Below, piece by piece: positions 1 through 6,469 of a DNA stretch of 28,539 nt; position 1 is the stretch's first letter; the number at the start of each line of letters is the position of its first letter. The notes beneath the pieces were generated by a model. The model was not told the origin of the DNA and made no database searches. It saw only the letters and a list, made by a program, of their open reading frames with translations. This DNA comes from SIG452 sp045656345 (GTDB taxonomy: Bacteria > Bacillota > Clostridia > UMGS1840): NCBI GenBank assembly GCA_045656345.1, contig JAZOQZ010000045.1, forward strand, positions 1-28,539, given 5' to 3'. The position numbers and the translations under genes were made by a program.

Positions 1-1344
1 GTGGTGGATTTCTTGAAAAATCCCCAGAGATATCATGCAATCGGTGCAAGAATCCCCAAAGGATTACTCTTAGTTGGACCTCCGGGTACCGGTAAAACCT
101 TATTGGCGAAAGCCTGTGCAGGGGAAGCGGGAGTGCCCTTCTTCTCTATCAGTGGTTCCGACTTTGTGGAAATGTTTGTTGGTGTGGGTGCATCCCGTGT
201 CAGAGACTTATTTGAAAATGCGAAAAAAGCAGCTCCCTGTATCATCTTTATTGATGAAATTGACGCCGTTGGCCGTCACAGAGGTGCAGGTTTGGGCGGC
301 GGACACGATGAACGTGAACAGACCTTAAACCAGTTATTGGTTGAAATGGATGGTTTCACTGAAAATCAGAACATCATCATTATCGCTGCAACCAACCGTC
401 CCGACATTTTAGACCCGGCACTCTTGCGTCCCGGCAGATTTGACCGTCAGCTGGTGGTGAACTATCCCGATGTCAAGGGCAGAGAGGAAATCTTGAGAGT
501 GCATGCAAGAAAGAAACCGTTGGCACCTGATGTGGACTTATCTGTCATCGCAAAAACCACTGCAGGGTTCACCGGTGCAGACTTGGAAAACCTGCTCAAT
601 GAAAGTGCACTGCTTGCAGCTCGTCAGCAGAAGATGCAGATCAATATGCAGGATGTGTCCGAAGCAATGATTAAAGTCATCGCAGGACCTGAAAAAAAAT
701 CAAAAAAAGCAAGTGAAAAAGAGAAAAAACTCACCGCATATCACGAAGCAGGTCACGCAATTGTAACCAAACTTCTGCCCAATCAGGATCCTGTGCATCA
801 GATATCCATTATCCCCAGAGGTCGTGCAGGCGGATATACTCTGTCGCTGCCCAGTGAAGATAAAATGTATGCTTCTAAAGTGGGTATGATGGAAGAAATC
901 GTTGTGTTATTAGGTGGTCGTGTGGCAGAAAAACTGGTACTGGACGATATCTCCACCGGTGCATCCAACGATATTCAGCGTGCAACCAAAATTGCCCGTG
1001 AAATGATTACCAAGTATGGTATGAGCGAAAAATTAGGTCCGATCTGCTTTGGCAGCGAACAGGACGAAGTGTTTATCGGTAAGGATTTTGGTCAGACCAG
1101 AAACTATTCCGAGCAGGTTGCCGCATTGATTGACGAAGAAATCAAAGCAGTGATTGACAGTTGTTACAATCGTTGTCAGACCTTATTGTCCGACAATATG
1201 GAATTGCTCCATGCGTTATCCGATTTACTGTTGGAAAAAGAAAAAGTGGAAGGTGACGAATTCCTGGCATTATATAACAAAATGAACGGAATTGAAGTAC
1301 CTGCTGCAGACGAATCCGAAGAGGCACAAGATGGCAACAACTAA
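1..1344 (+). CDS. ftsH: ATP-dependent zinc metalloprotease FtsH (5' truncated by window edge)
   Basis: This is the AAA+ ATPase and M41 peptidase part of the membrane-anchored protease that degrades misfolded and regulatory proteins. The visible 447 residues begin inside the protein: the N-terminal membrane segments (roughly 170-200 residues in the family) lie before the window, so the first GTG is an internal valine codon rather than a start. Walker A GPPGTGKT is at visible residues 26-33, Walker B IIFIDEID at 81-88, and the second region of homology with its arginine fingers (RPGRFDR) at about 143-149. The zinc site HEAGH is at 248-252, with the third ligand Asp324 in SNDIQRAT. The C-terminal tail is acidic. 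The stop overlaps the start of the RNase H gene by 14 bp, so the two are probably translationally coupled. Identification is secure. Confidence 0.97.
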   Translation: MVDFLKNPQRYHAIGARIPKGLLLVGPPGTGKTLLAKACAGEAGVPFFSISGSDFVEMFVGVGASRVRDLFENAKKAAPCIIFIDEIDAVGRHRGAGLGGGHDEREQTLNQLLVEMDGFTENQNIIIIAATNRPDILDPALLRPGRFDRQLVVNYPDVKGREEILRVHARKKPLAPDVDLSVIAKTTAGFTGADLENLLNESALLAARQQKMQINMQDVSEAMIKVIAGPEKKSKKASEKEKKLTAYHEAGHAIVTKLLPNQDPVHQISIIPRGRAGGYTLSLPSEDKMYASKVGMMEEIVVLLGGRVAEKLVLDDISTGASNDIQRATKIAREMITKYGMSEKLGPICFGSEQDEVFIGKDFGQTRNYSEQVAALIDEEIKAVIDSCYNRCQTLLSDNMELLHALSDLLLEKEKVEGDEFLALYNKMNGIEVPAADESEEAQDGNN

Positions 1345-1954
1345 GAAAAAATTCTATGCCGTAAAGATTGGCAAAATTTCAGGAATTTACGAATCCTGGG
1401 CAGAATGTGAACCGCTTATCAAGGGGTTTCCCGGTGCGGAATACAAAAGTTTCCCCACCAGAGCGGAAGCAGAGTTTTATCTCACAGGTGTTGCACCTGC
1501 AGCCCTCCGGGAGGAGTTGCCTCCCGAAGGTACACTGTATGCTTATGTGGACGGAAGCTATAATATTGAAAGCGGTTTTTACGGATACGGCGTAGTGCTG
1601 ATTTTTCCCGATGGTCACACCGAAGAACAGCAGGGCGGTGACAAAAAAGAAGAAGTTGCCACCATGCGCAATGTGGCAGGGGAATTAAAAGGTGCTATGC
1701 TTGCCATGCAGTATGCGGTGAATCACGGCTTTTCGGAAGTGAAAATTTTTCACGATTATGAAGGTATCGCCAAGTGGGCAAAAGGGGAATGGAAAACCAA
1801 CCTGGATGCCACTTCCGCCTATCGTGAATTTGCCTGGATGATTCAATCCAGAATTAAGCTGTCTTTTCAAAAGGTGGACGCACACACCGGTGTGCTCTAT
1901 AATGAACGTGCCGACATTTTGGCAAAACAGGGCGCCGGTGTTATAACAGAATAA
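1331..1954 (+). CDS. Ribonuclease H family protein with N-terminal viroplasmin (hybrid-binding) domain
   Basis: This 207-residue protein should cut the RNA strand of RNA:DNA hybrids in the cytoplasm. Residues about 7-52 form the caulimovirus-viroplasmin/hybrid-binding domain (KFYAVKIGKISGIY...; FPTRAEAEFYL). Residues about 68-204 form an RNase H fold with an intact acidic set: Asp74 in YVDGSY, Glu118 in GELKGAM, Asp142 in FHDYEG and Asp195 in NERADILAKQ, plus His185 in DAHTG. The ATG at 1331 is chosen because GAAGAGG lies 6 bases upstream and the viroplasmin domain starts directly after it. An earlier in-frame start at 1292 lies deep inside ftsH and has no such site. It overlaps the ftsH stop by 14 bp, which suggests coupling. 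The domain pair is common in Firmicutes. Confidence 0.93.
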   Translation: MATTKKKFYAVKIGKISGIYESWAECEPLIKGFPGAEYKSFPTRAEAEFYLTGVAPAALREELPPEGTLYAYVDGSYNIESGFYGYGVVLIFPDGHTEEQQGGDKKEEVATMRNVAGELKGAMLAMQYAVNHGFSEVKIFHDYEGIAKWAKGEWKTNLDATSAYREFAWMIQSRIKLSFQKVDAHTGVLYNERADILAKQGAGVITE

Positions 1955-1957
1955 CAA

Positions 1958-1996
1958 AAAAATGACAATATTTGCATGGCAGGTATTGTCATTTTT
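1958..1996 (+). terminator. Terminator hairpin after ftsH-RNase H (composite element copy 1)
   Basis: The perfect 13-bp arms AAAAATGACAATA (1958-1970) and TATTGTCATTTTT (1984-1996) flank a 13-nt loop. The A-run and T-run on the two sides make it terminator-like in both directions. Its descending arm contains the -35 box of the next promoter. The same stem recurs at 5730 and 23010. Confidence 0.8.
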
Positions 1997-2014
1997 GTTT
2001 TCATGTGCTACAAT
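1986..2014 (+). promoter_or_regulatory. Predicted sigma-A promoter of the acyltransferase gene (composite element copy 1)
   Basis: The -35 box TTGTCA (1986-1991) lies inside the hairpin arm. A 17-bp spacer containing the T-tract leads to the -10 box TACAAT (2009-2014), preceded by the extended element TGC. The expected start is near 2021, leaving about 60 nt of leader before the ATG at 2082. Confidence 0.7.
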
Positions 2015-2081
2015 AGGCATTAATAAAATCAGTACTATTATTTTAGTTTGATCAATACAGTTACAACAAAGGAGAAACAAC

Positions 2082-2900
2082 ATGGACAACAAAAAGCAAA
2101 TCGTAAGAAAATGGTATGAAAAACTGGAATTTCCCGCTCATTTTGATGAGCTGTTTGAAGATGTGTTGCAAAGGAAAGAAATTCCCGATAACTGTGTGTT
2201 ATCCCGTTACAATGAACTGCTGGATCAGCACGGTGATGTGGAATTAAATATGATAATGCTTCTGTATTTGTGCGAAGAATTGGAACAGTGGTTCTATAAC
2301 CGCGGAATTTCGGAAGAAATCTTTTTGGATACCATGCGTGATTTGATTCTCTGGGCAGAAGATTATTACAAACAGTCCGGCGGAGTGTTCGGGATTGCCT
2401 TTGAAGTGCTGTGGTTAGCGACTTATTATTCGGGCAAATTATTTCGTTTGGGCAGACTGGAATTTGAAATTGCCGCTGCCTGGAGAGATATTCCGGGCAC
2501 CCACATTAAAAACGGTGACACCTATATTTCCGTGCATATTCCAGAGGGTAGCGGTATGACTCCCGAAGCTTGTCAGGCATCTTTTGATATGGCAATGGAA
2601 TTTTTCCCGAAGCATTTTCCCGAACAAAAATTTGATTGCTTCTTATGTCACACCTGGATGTTTGATGAGCAGTTGAAATCTGTGCTTTCCGAAAATTCCA
2701 ATATTGTGAAATTCTTTGATTTCTTTGAAATTGTGCATTCGGAAGAATCTGACGAAATTATCCGCCATATTTTCGGCAACGGTTCCACCAGAGAAAATAT
2801 CGTGGACCGTCCTGCAAACTCCTCCTTATCCCGATGGATTATACAAAATGTGAAGGAAAACGGAAAATTCTACGAAGGCTATGGTATCCGGAAAGTGTGA
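2082..2900 (+). CDS. Predicted GNAT-like acyltransferase domain protein
   Basis: This 272-residue protein resembles the two-part 'acyltransferase domain-containing' family (N-acyltransferase N-terminal domain plus GNAT-like C-terminal domain). The substrate is unknown. The C-terminal half shows the family's features: LFRLGRLEFE near residues 121-130, then IPEGSGMTPEACQASFDMA, a FFPKHFPEQKFDCFLCHTW stretch, and the SNIVKFFDFFEIV block near 206-218. The N-terminal half is helical and acidic. There is no signal peptide or membrane segment, so it is probably cytoplasmic. The start is supported by AAAGGAG 9 bases upstream. The gene appears monocistronic: it has its own promoter at 1986-2014, and the T-box promoter follows it. 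The family assignment is from recalled motifs; the function is not established. Confidence 0.7.
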   Translation: MDNKKQIVRKWYEKLEFPAHFDELFEDVLQRKEIPDNCVLSRYNELLDQHGDVELNMIMLLYLCEELEQWFYNRGISEEIFLDTMRDLILWAEDYYKQSGGVFGIAFEVLWLATYYSGKLFRLGRLEFEIAAAWRDIPGTHIKNGDTYISVHIPEGSGMTPEACQASFDMAMEFFPKHFPEQKFDCFLCHTWMFDEQLKSVLSENSNIVKFFDFFEIVHSEESDEIIRHIFGNGSTRENIVDRPANSSLSRWIIQNVKENGKFYEGYGIRKV

Positions 2901-2956
2901 TATGAATATCTGTTGAGAAAAAAGAGGTTATTTTTGATGCAAAAATCAAAAAAATC

Positions 2957-2985
2957 TTGACAAAGATTGAAACCTATGCTATACT
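2957..2985 (+). promoter_or_regulatory. Strong sigma-A promoter for the T-box leader and acyl-CoA synthetase
   Basis: A consensus -35 box TTGACA (2957-2962), a 17-bp spacer and TATACT (2980-2985), with the extended TGC directly before the -10. Transcription should begin near 2992, just before Stem I of the T-box. An 8-bp inverted repeat (TTTTTGAT 2931-2938 / ATCAAAAA 2945-2952) lies immediately upstream; its role is unclear. Confidence 0.85.
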
Positions 2986-2991
2986 ATGTTC

Positions 2992-3286
2992 TAATGAAAG
3001 GCTATGACGAAGAGGGCGATTCCAAGAGAACCCGGGAGAGAAGTGGCGGTTGGTGCGAGCCATGGGGGACAGGGATTGTTTGTAGCTTCTGAGCCGGGAG
3101 GAAGAAAGTTTTTCCAAAAAATGAGTAGAACCTCTCCGTGATTGCTGCGTGAATGCATCAGAGGTTGTTAGACCTTAAAGTGGCAATGAGTGATCATTGC
3201 AATTTGAGTGGTACCGCGGGTGAATATTTTGAAATTACACTCGTCTCAAAGAATTTTACCGATACTTTGAGGCGAGATTTTTTTTG
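2992..3286 (+). promoter_or_regulatory. T-box riboswitch (tRNA-sensing leader), likely valine-specific
   Basis: The stretch between the acyltransferase gene and the acyl-CoA synthetase (2901-3314) holds a complete T-box leader. Stem I closes with GGCT (3000-3003) against AGCC (3092-3095). A kink-turn-like ATGAC/TGAG and the short helix GAAG (3009-3012)/CTTC (3086-3089) come next. AGAGAAG (3037-3043) and the distal loop GGTTGGTGCGAGCC (3048-3061) match the canonical Stem I. Aligned with the glyQS leader, the codon just before the conserved purine (G3085) is GTA (3082-3084), valine. The antiterminator is textbook: TTTGAG (3203-3208)/CTCAAA (3245-3250) and GCGGGTG (3216-3222)/CACTCGT (3238-3244) around the 7-nt bulge TGGTACC (3209-3215). 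The bulge TGGT would pair with a tRNA ending ACCA, which fits tRNA-Val (A73). T-box identity is near certain; the valine call is moderate. Confidence 0.93.
3240..3285 (+). terminator. T-box regulated terminator (attenuator)
   Basis: CTCGTCTCAAAG (3240-3251) pairs with CTTTGAGGCGAG (3265-3276), with one G-U pair, and is followed by eight T residues (3278-3285). Its 5' arm is the same sequence that forms the 3' strand of the antiterminator, so the two structures exclude each other. Uncharged tRNA should favour read-through into the synthetase gene. Confidence 0.92.
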
Positions 3287-3314
3287 CCTCGAACAACAGG
3301 AGGAAATTTCTATT

Positions 3315-5606
3315 ATGGCAAACTCAATGGACATTAGCTTAAAAATTAAAGAAATGGCACAGCGTATCCGTGAGCTTCGTGAAATCGAAGGTTACACTAC
3401 CGAGGAAATGGCTCAAAAAACAGGCATTTCTCCGGAAGAATACGTAAAGTGCGAAAACGGGGAAGCAGACTTAAACTTTGCTTTTATTTACCGTTGCGCA
3501 GATGCTCTGCGTGTTAACGTGACCGATATTATCGAGGGTGCCAGCCCCAATCTTCGTTCCTACACCGTAACCCGTGCAGGTGGCGGTCAGGAAATTGCAA
3601 AGGCACACGGTATGGTGTACTACAATATGGCACACGCTTTCCGTAACCGTATTGCAGAGCCTTTGTATGTAGTAAGCACCTACGATGAAAAAGCCCAGAA
3701 TAAAGAAATTGAACTGACCACTCACGAAGGTCAGGAATGTGATATTGTAATTGAAGGTCACTTAATGGTTCAGATTGGTGAACACAAAGAAGTGCTGGGC
3801 CCCGGTGACAGTATTTATTATAACAGTGATACTCCTCACGGTATGATTGCGGTAAACGGAAAAGATTGTAAATTCTACGCAATCGTGCTTCGTGCCGATG
3901 CAGAAGTGGCAGAAACCACCAAAGAAGTGGTTCCCACCGAACAGATTATCGGCTCCATTCATCGTGACACCAAAGACAGAATTTATCATAAGTATATTGA
4001 TATTGTGGAGGACGAACAGGGCACTCCCACCTCCATCACCTTTAAAAATGAAAACACCTTTAACTTTGCCTTTGACTTGGTGGACGAGCTTTCCAGACGT
4101 GAGCCCGAAAAACTTTGTATGTTACATATTGCAAAGGATAAAACGGAGCGTCGTTTCACCTTTACCGATATGCGTAAAATGTCCAGCCAGTGTGCAAACT
4201 ATTTTGCATCTCTTGGCATCAAAAAAGGTGACAGAGTTATGCTCATTTTAAAACGTCACTACCAGTTCTGGATTGCAATGCTTGGCTTAAACAAACTGGG
4301 TGCCATTGCGATTCCTGCAGTGGATCAGCTCCACGAACACGATCTGGAATATCGTTTCCAGTCTGCAGGCGTTAGCGCAATTGTTTGTACTGCAGACGGC
4401 GAAGTGGCAAACTATGTGGATATGGCGGCAAAAACCTGTCCGATGCTCCAGCATAAAATGTTGGTTGGTGGCGAAAAAGACGGTTGGAGAAACTTTGACG
4501 AAGAATACAAACGCTTCAGCACTCATTATAACCGTACCGAGGATTCTCCCTGCGGTAATGACACGATGCTCATGTATTTTACCTCCGGTACCTCAGGCTA
4601 TCCCAAAATTGCAACTCATAACTATAAATATCCCTTAGGCCATTTCCACACTGCAAAATATTGGCATAATGTGGACCCCGACGGCTTGCACTTCACCATT
4701 TCCGATACCGGTTGGGCGAAGGCGATGTGGGGAAAACTGTATGGTCAGTGGCTTTGCGAAGCAGCTACCTTCGTGTATGATTTTGACCGTTTTGATGCGG
4801 CAGAAATTCTGCCCATGTTTGCAAAACATCATATCACCACCTTCTGTGCACCGCCCACCATGCTTCGTATGATGGTAAAACAGGATATTTCCAAATACGA
4901 TTTCTCCTCCGTTCGTCATATGACCACTGCAGGGGAAGCGTTGAATCCCGAAGTGTACCGTCAATTTGAGAAAGCAACAGGACTTCAGATTAAAGAAGGT
5001 TTCGGTCAGACTGAAAGTACCATGATTATCGGTAATTTGGTTGGCAAACCTCATAAAATCGGTGCAATGGGTAAACCTGCTCCGATTTATAAAGTGGAAC
5101 TGCATAATGCTGACGGCGAACAGGTAAAAACCAGTGAATCCGGCGAAATCGTTATCAACGTAAAAGACGGAGCACCCTGCGGTCTGTTTACCGGTTACTA
5201 TGGTGCAGAAGAAAAAACCAAAGAAGTTTGGCACGACGGTTACTATCACACCGGTGACGTTGCCTGGTGCGATGAAGACGGTTACTACTGGTATGTTGGC
5301 CGTGTGGACGATGTTATCAAATCCTCCGGTTACAGAATCGGGCCCTTTGAAATCGAAAGCGTTATTATGGAATTGCCCTACGTGTTGGAATGTGGTGTTT
5401 CCGCTGTTCCCGATGAAGTAAGAGGTCAGATTGTAAAAGCATCCATCGTTTTGGTTGCAGGCACTGAAGGCACCGACGAGCTGAAAAAAGAAATTCAGAA
5501 TTACGTTAAAGAAAAGACCGCTCCGTATAAATATCCCAGAATTGTGGAATTCAGAGATTCTCTTCCCAAAACTGTAAGCGGTAAAATTCAGCGTAATAAA
5601 TTGTAA
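3315..5606 (+). CDS. XRE-HTH / cupin / acyl-CoA synthetase (AMP-forming) fusion protein
   Basis: This 763-residue protein joins three parts. An XRE-type helix-turn-helix lies at about 14-68 (IRELREIEGYTTEEMAQKTG; CENGEADLNFAFIYRCADAL). A cupin lies at about 118-195 (GQECDIVIEGHLMVQIG; GPGDSIYYNSDTPHGM). An adenylate-forming acyl-CoA synthetase of the medium-chain/acetyl-CoA-synthetase-like group occupies about 250-763. The P-loop TSGTSGYPK is at 423-431, GFGQTES at 562-568, HTGD at 645-648 and SGYRIGPFEIES at 671-682. The catalytic Lys757 is in SGKIQR. It should activate a carboxylic acid with ATP and CoA. The ATG at 3315 follows AACAGGAGGAA. The open frame continues upstream but only through the T-box. 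The gene stands alone between the T-box and a terminator. The acid is not readable from sequence; the valine T-box suggests a branched short-chain acid (inference). Confidence 0.92.
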   Translation: MANSMDISLKIKEMAQRIRELREIEGYTTEEMAQKTGISPEEYVKCENGEADLNFAFIYRCADALRVNVTDIIEGASPNLRSYTVTRAGGGQEIAKAHGMVYYNMAHAFRNRIAEPLYVVSTYDEKAQNKEIELTTHEGQECDIVIEGHLMVQIGEHKEVLGPGDSIYYNSDTPHGMIAVNGKDCKFYAIVLRADAEVAETTKEVVPTEQIIGSIHRDTKDRIYHKYIDIVEDEQGTPTSITFKNENTFNFAFDLVDELSRREPEKLCMLHIAKDKTERRFTFTDMRKMSSQCANYFASLGIKKGDRVMLILKRHYQFWIAMLGLNKLGAIAIPAVDQLHEHDLEYRFQSAGVSAIVCTADGEVANYVDMAAKTCPMLQHKMLVGGEKDGWRNFDEEYKRFSTHYNRTEDSPCGNDTMLMYFTSGTSGYPKIATHNYKYPLGHFHTAKYWHNVDPDGLHFTISDTGWAKAMWGKLYGQWLCEAATFVYDFDRFDAAEILPMFAKHHITTFCAPPTMLRMMVKQDISKYDFSSVRHMTTAGEALNPEVYRQFEKATGLQIKEGFGQTESTMIIGNLVGKPHKIGAMGKPAPIYKVELHNADGEQVKTSESGEIVINVKDGAPCGLFTGYYGAEEKTKEVWHDGYYHTGDVAWCDEDGYYWYVGRVDDVIKSSGYRIGPFEIESVIMELPYVLECGVSAVPDEVRGQIVKASIVLVAGTEGTDELKKEIQNYVKEKTAPYKYPRIVEFRDSLPKTVSGKIQRNKL

Positions 5607-5621
5607 TTTTTCTGATTGGTT

Positions 5622-5660
5622 AAAAAGGCCGATATTTTATAGGAAAATATCGGCCTTTTT
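5622..5660 (+). terminator. Strong intrinsic terminator after the acyl-CoA synthetase
   Basis: Perfect 17-bp arms (5622-5638 and 5644-5660, core GGCCGATATTTT/AAAATATCGGCC) enclose a 5-nt loop and end in a T-run. An 11-bp direct repeat TTTTTCTGATT flanks the hairpin (5607-5617 and 5663-5673). Confidence 0.93.
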
Positions 5661-5729
5661 TGTTTTTCTGATTTAACCAGGTATGATGATTAGAAAATAT
5701 TTGAAATCAGAAAGGGAAAATTGAAAAAT

Positions 5730-5765
5730 AAAAATGACAATATTGTAACAAATATTGTCATTTTT
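5730..5765 (+). terminator. Bidirectional terminator-like hairpin (composite element copy 2)
   Basis: Perfect 15-bp arms AAAAATGACAATATT (5730-5744) and AATATTGTCATTTTT (5751-5765) enclose the hexaloop GTAACA. A strong terminator already ends the upstream gene 70 bp earlier, so a second terminator here is redundant. That favours a role tied to the following promoter. Confidence 0.75.
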
Positions 5766-5783
5766 ATTTTCTTGTGTTATAAT
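5755..5783 (+). promoter_or_regulatory. Predicted sigma-A promoter of the YgjV-like gene (composite element copy 2)
   Basis: The -35 box TTGTCA (5755-5760) lies in the hairpin's descending arm. A 17-bp T-rich spacer leads to a perfect TATAAT (5778-5783) with extended TGT before it. The leader to the ATG at 5857 is about 65 nt. Confidence 0.8.
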
Positions 5784-5856
5784 GAGTGTTGATATAGTGT
5801 CTTATTACATCAGAAGAATGACGGAAGACGTTTCAACATAAAAAAGAGGAATCACA

Positions 5857-6384
5857 ATGGATATGATACAAATCATTGCTCAAATACTTGGGTTTATTAC
5901 AATTATATTGGGATTTATTGCATATCAGGTGAAAACGGATAAGCAACTTCTGGTAGTGAATCTTTTGGATTGCGGTGTGTTTGCTGCCCACTATTTTTTG
6001 TTGGGAGCTATTCCAGCTGCGGTGCTGAATACCGTTGGCGTGTTCAGAAGCCTTGTGTATTATCATAAAGATAAAAGCTTTTATAAACCCAGATTATTTC
6101 CCATCTTATTTGCCTTTCTGATGCTGATTTTAGGGACTTGGTCATCGGTTTTGGCGGGAGATGGAATCCACGCCGTTTTGGTGATTGCAGGTCTTGTGAT
6201 TAACACCTTGTGTCTATCTATGAAAAGTGCTCAGAAAATTCGTATCAGTGTATTGATTACCTGCCCGATGGTTTTGATTTATGATATTATCGTATATTCC
6301 TGGGGTGGTGCGATTTATGAAGCGATTGCGATTGTGTCTGCCATCATCGGTATTATCCGATACCGTAACAAAGAAACAGCATAA
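5857..6384 (+). CDS. YgjV-family inner membrane protein
   Basis: This 175-residue integral membrane protein of unknown function resembles the YgjV/Imp-YgjV family. It has about five to six hydrophobic helices. The first begins at residue 4 (IIAQILGFITIILGFIAYQ), followed by a short cytoplasmic-type QVKTDKQLL loop typical of the family. It continues with LLDCGVFAAHYFLLGAIPAAVLN and a later ILGTWSSVLAGDG region. The C-terminus is basic (RYRNKETA). The start has GAGGA 8 bases upstream. The gene is probably monocistronic, lying between its own promoter (5755-5783) and the promoter candidate of the alpha-galactosidase gene. A second protein of similar size and layout is encoded at 24541-25056. Confidence 0.8.
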   Translation: MDMIQIIAQILGFITIILGFIAYQVKTDKQLLVVNLLDCGVFAAHYFLLGAIPAAVLNTVGVFRSLVYYHKDKSFYKPRLFPILFAFLMLILGTWSSVLAGDGIHAVLVIAGLVINTLCLSMKSAQKIRISVLITCPMVLIYDIIVYSWGGAIYEAIAIVSAIIGIIRYRNKETA

Positions 6385-6412
6385 CATAGAAAATAAAAAT
6401 AATCATATAAAA

Positions 6413-6439
6413 CTGACAACCAAGTTGCACTCATATAAT
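6413..6439 (+). promoter_or_regulatory. Possible promoter of the alpha-galactosidase gene
   Basis: A perfect TATAAT (6434-6439) with CTGACA (6413-6418) 15 bp upstream. The spacer is short for sigma-A and there is no extended -10, so this is a weak or activator-dependent promoter at best. Confidence 0.4.
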
Positions 6440-6469
6440 AGAAATTAAAAATGAAATGGAGAACTGAAA

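Noticed and set aside
3081..3085. TGT (Cys) as the T-box specifier codon
   Set aside because: The T-box bulge TGGT calls for an A at tRNA position 73, while bacterial tRNA-Cys has U73. Alignment to glyQS spacing also favours GTA.
3153..3314. N-terminal extension of the acyl-CoA synthetase reading frame upstream of 3315
   Set aside because: The frame is open by chance through the T-box antiterminator and terminator. The good ribosome-binding site and the HTH domain support the ATG at 3315.
4635..5249. Antisense frame of about 204 codons opposite the acyl-CoA synthetase
   Set aside because: It lies wholly within conserved synthetase motifs, its composition looks unlike a real protein, and there is no translation start signal.
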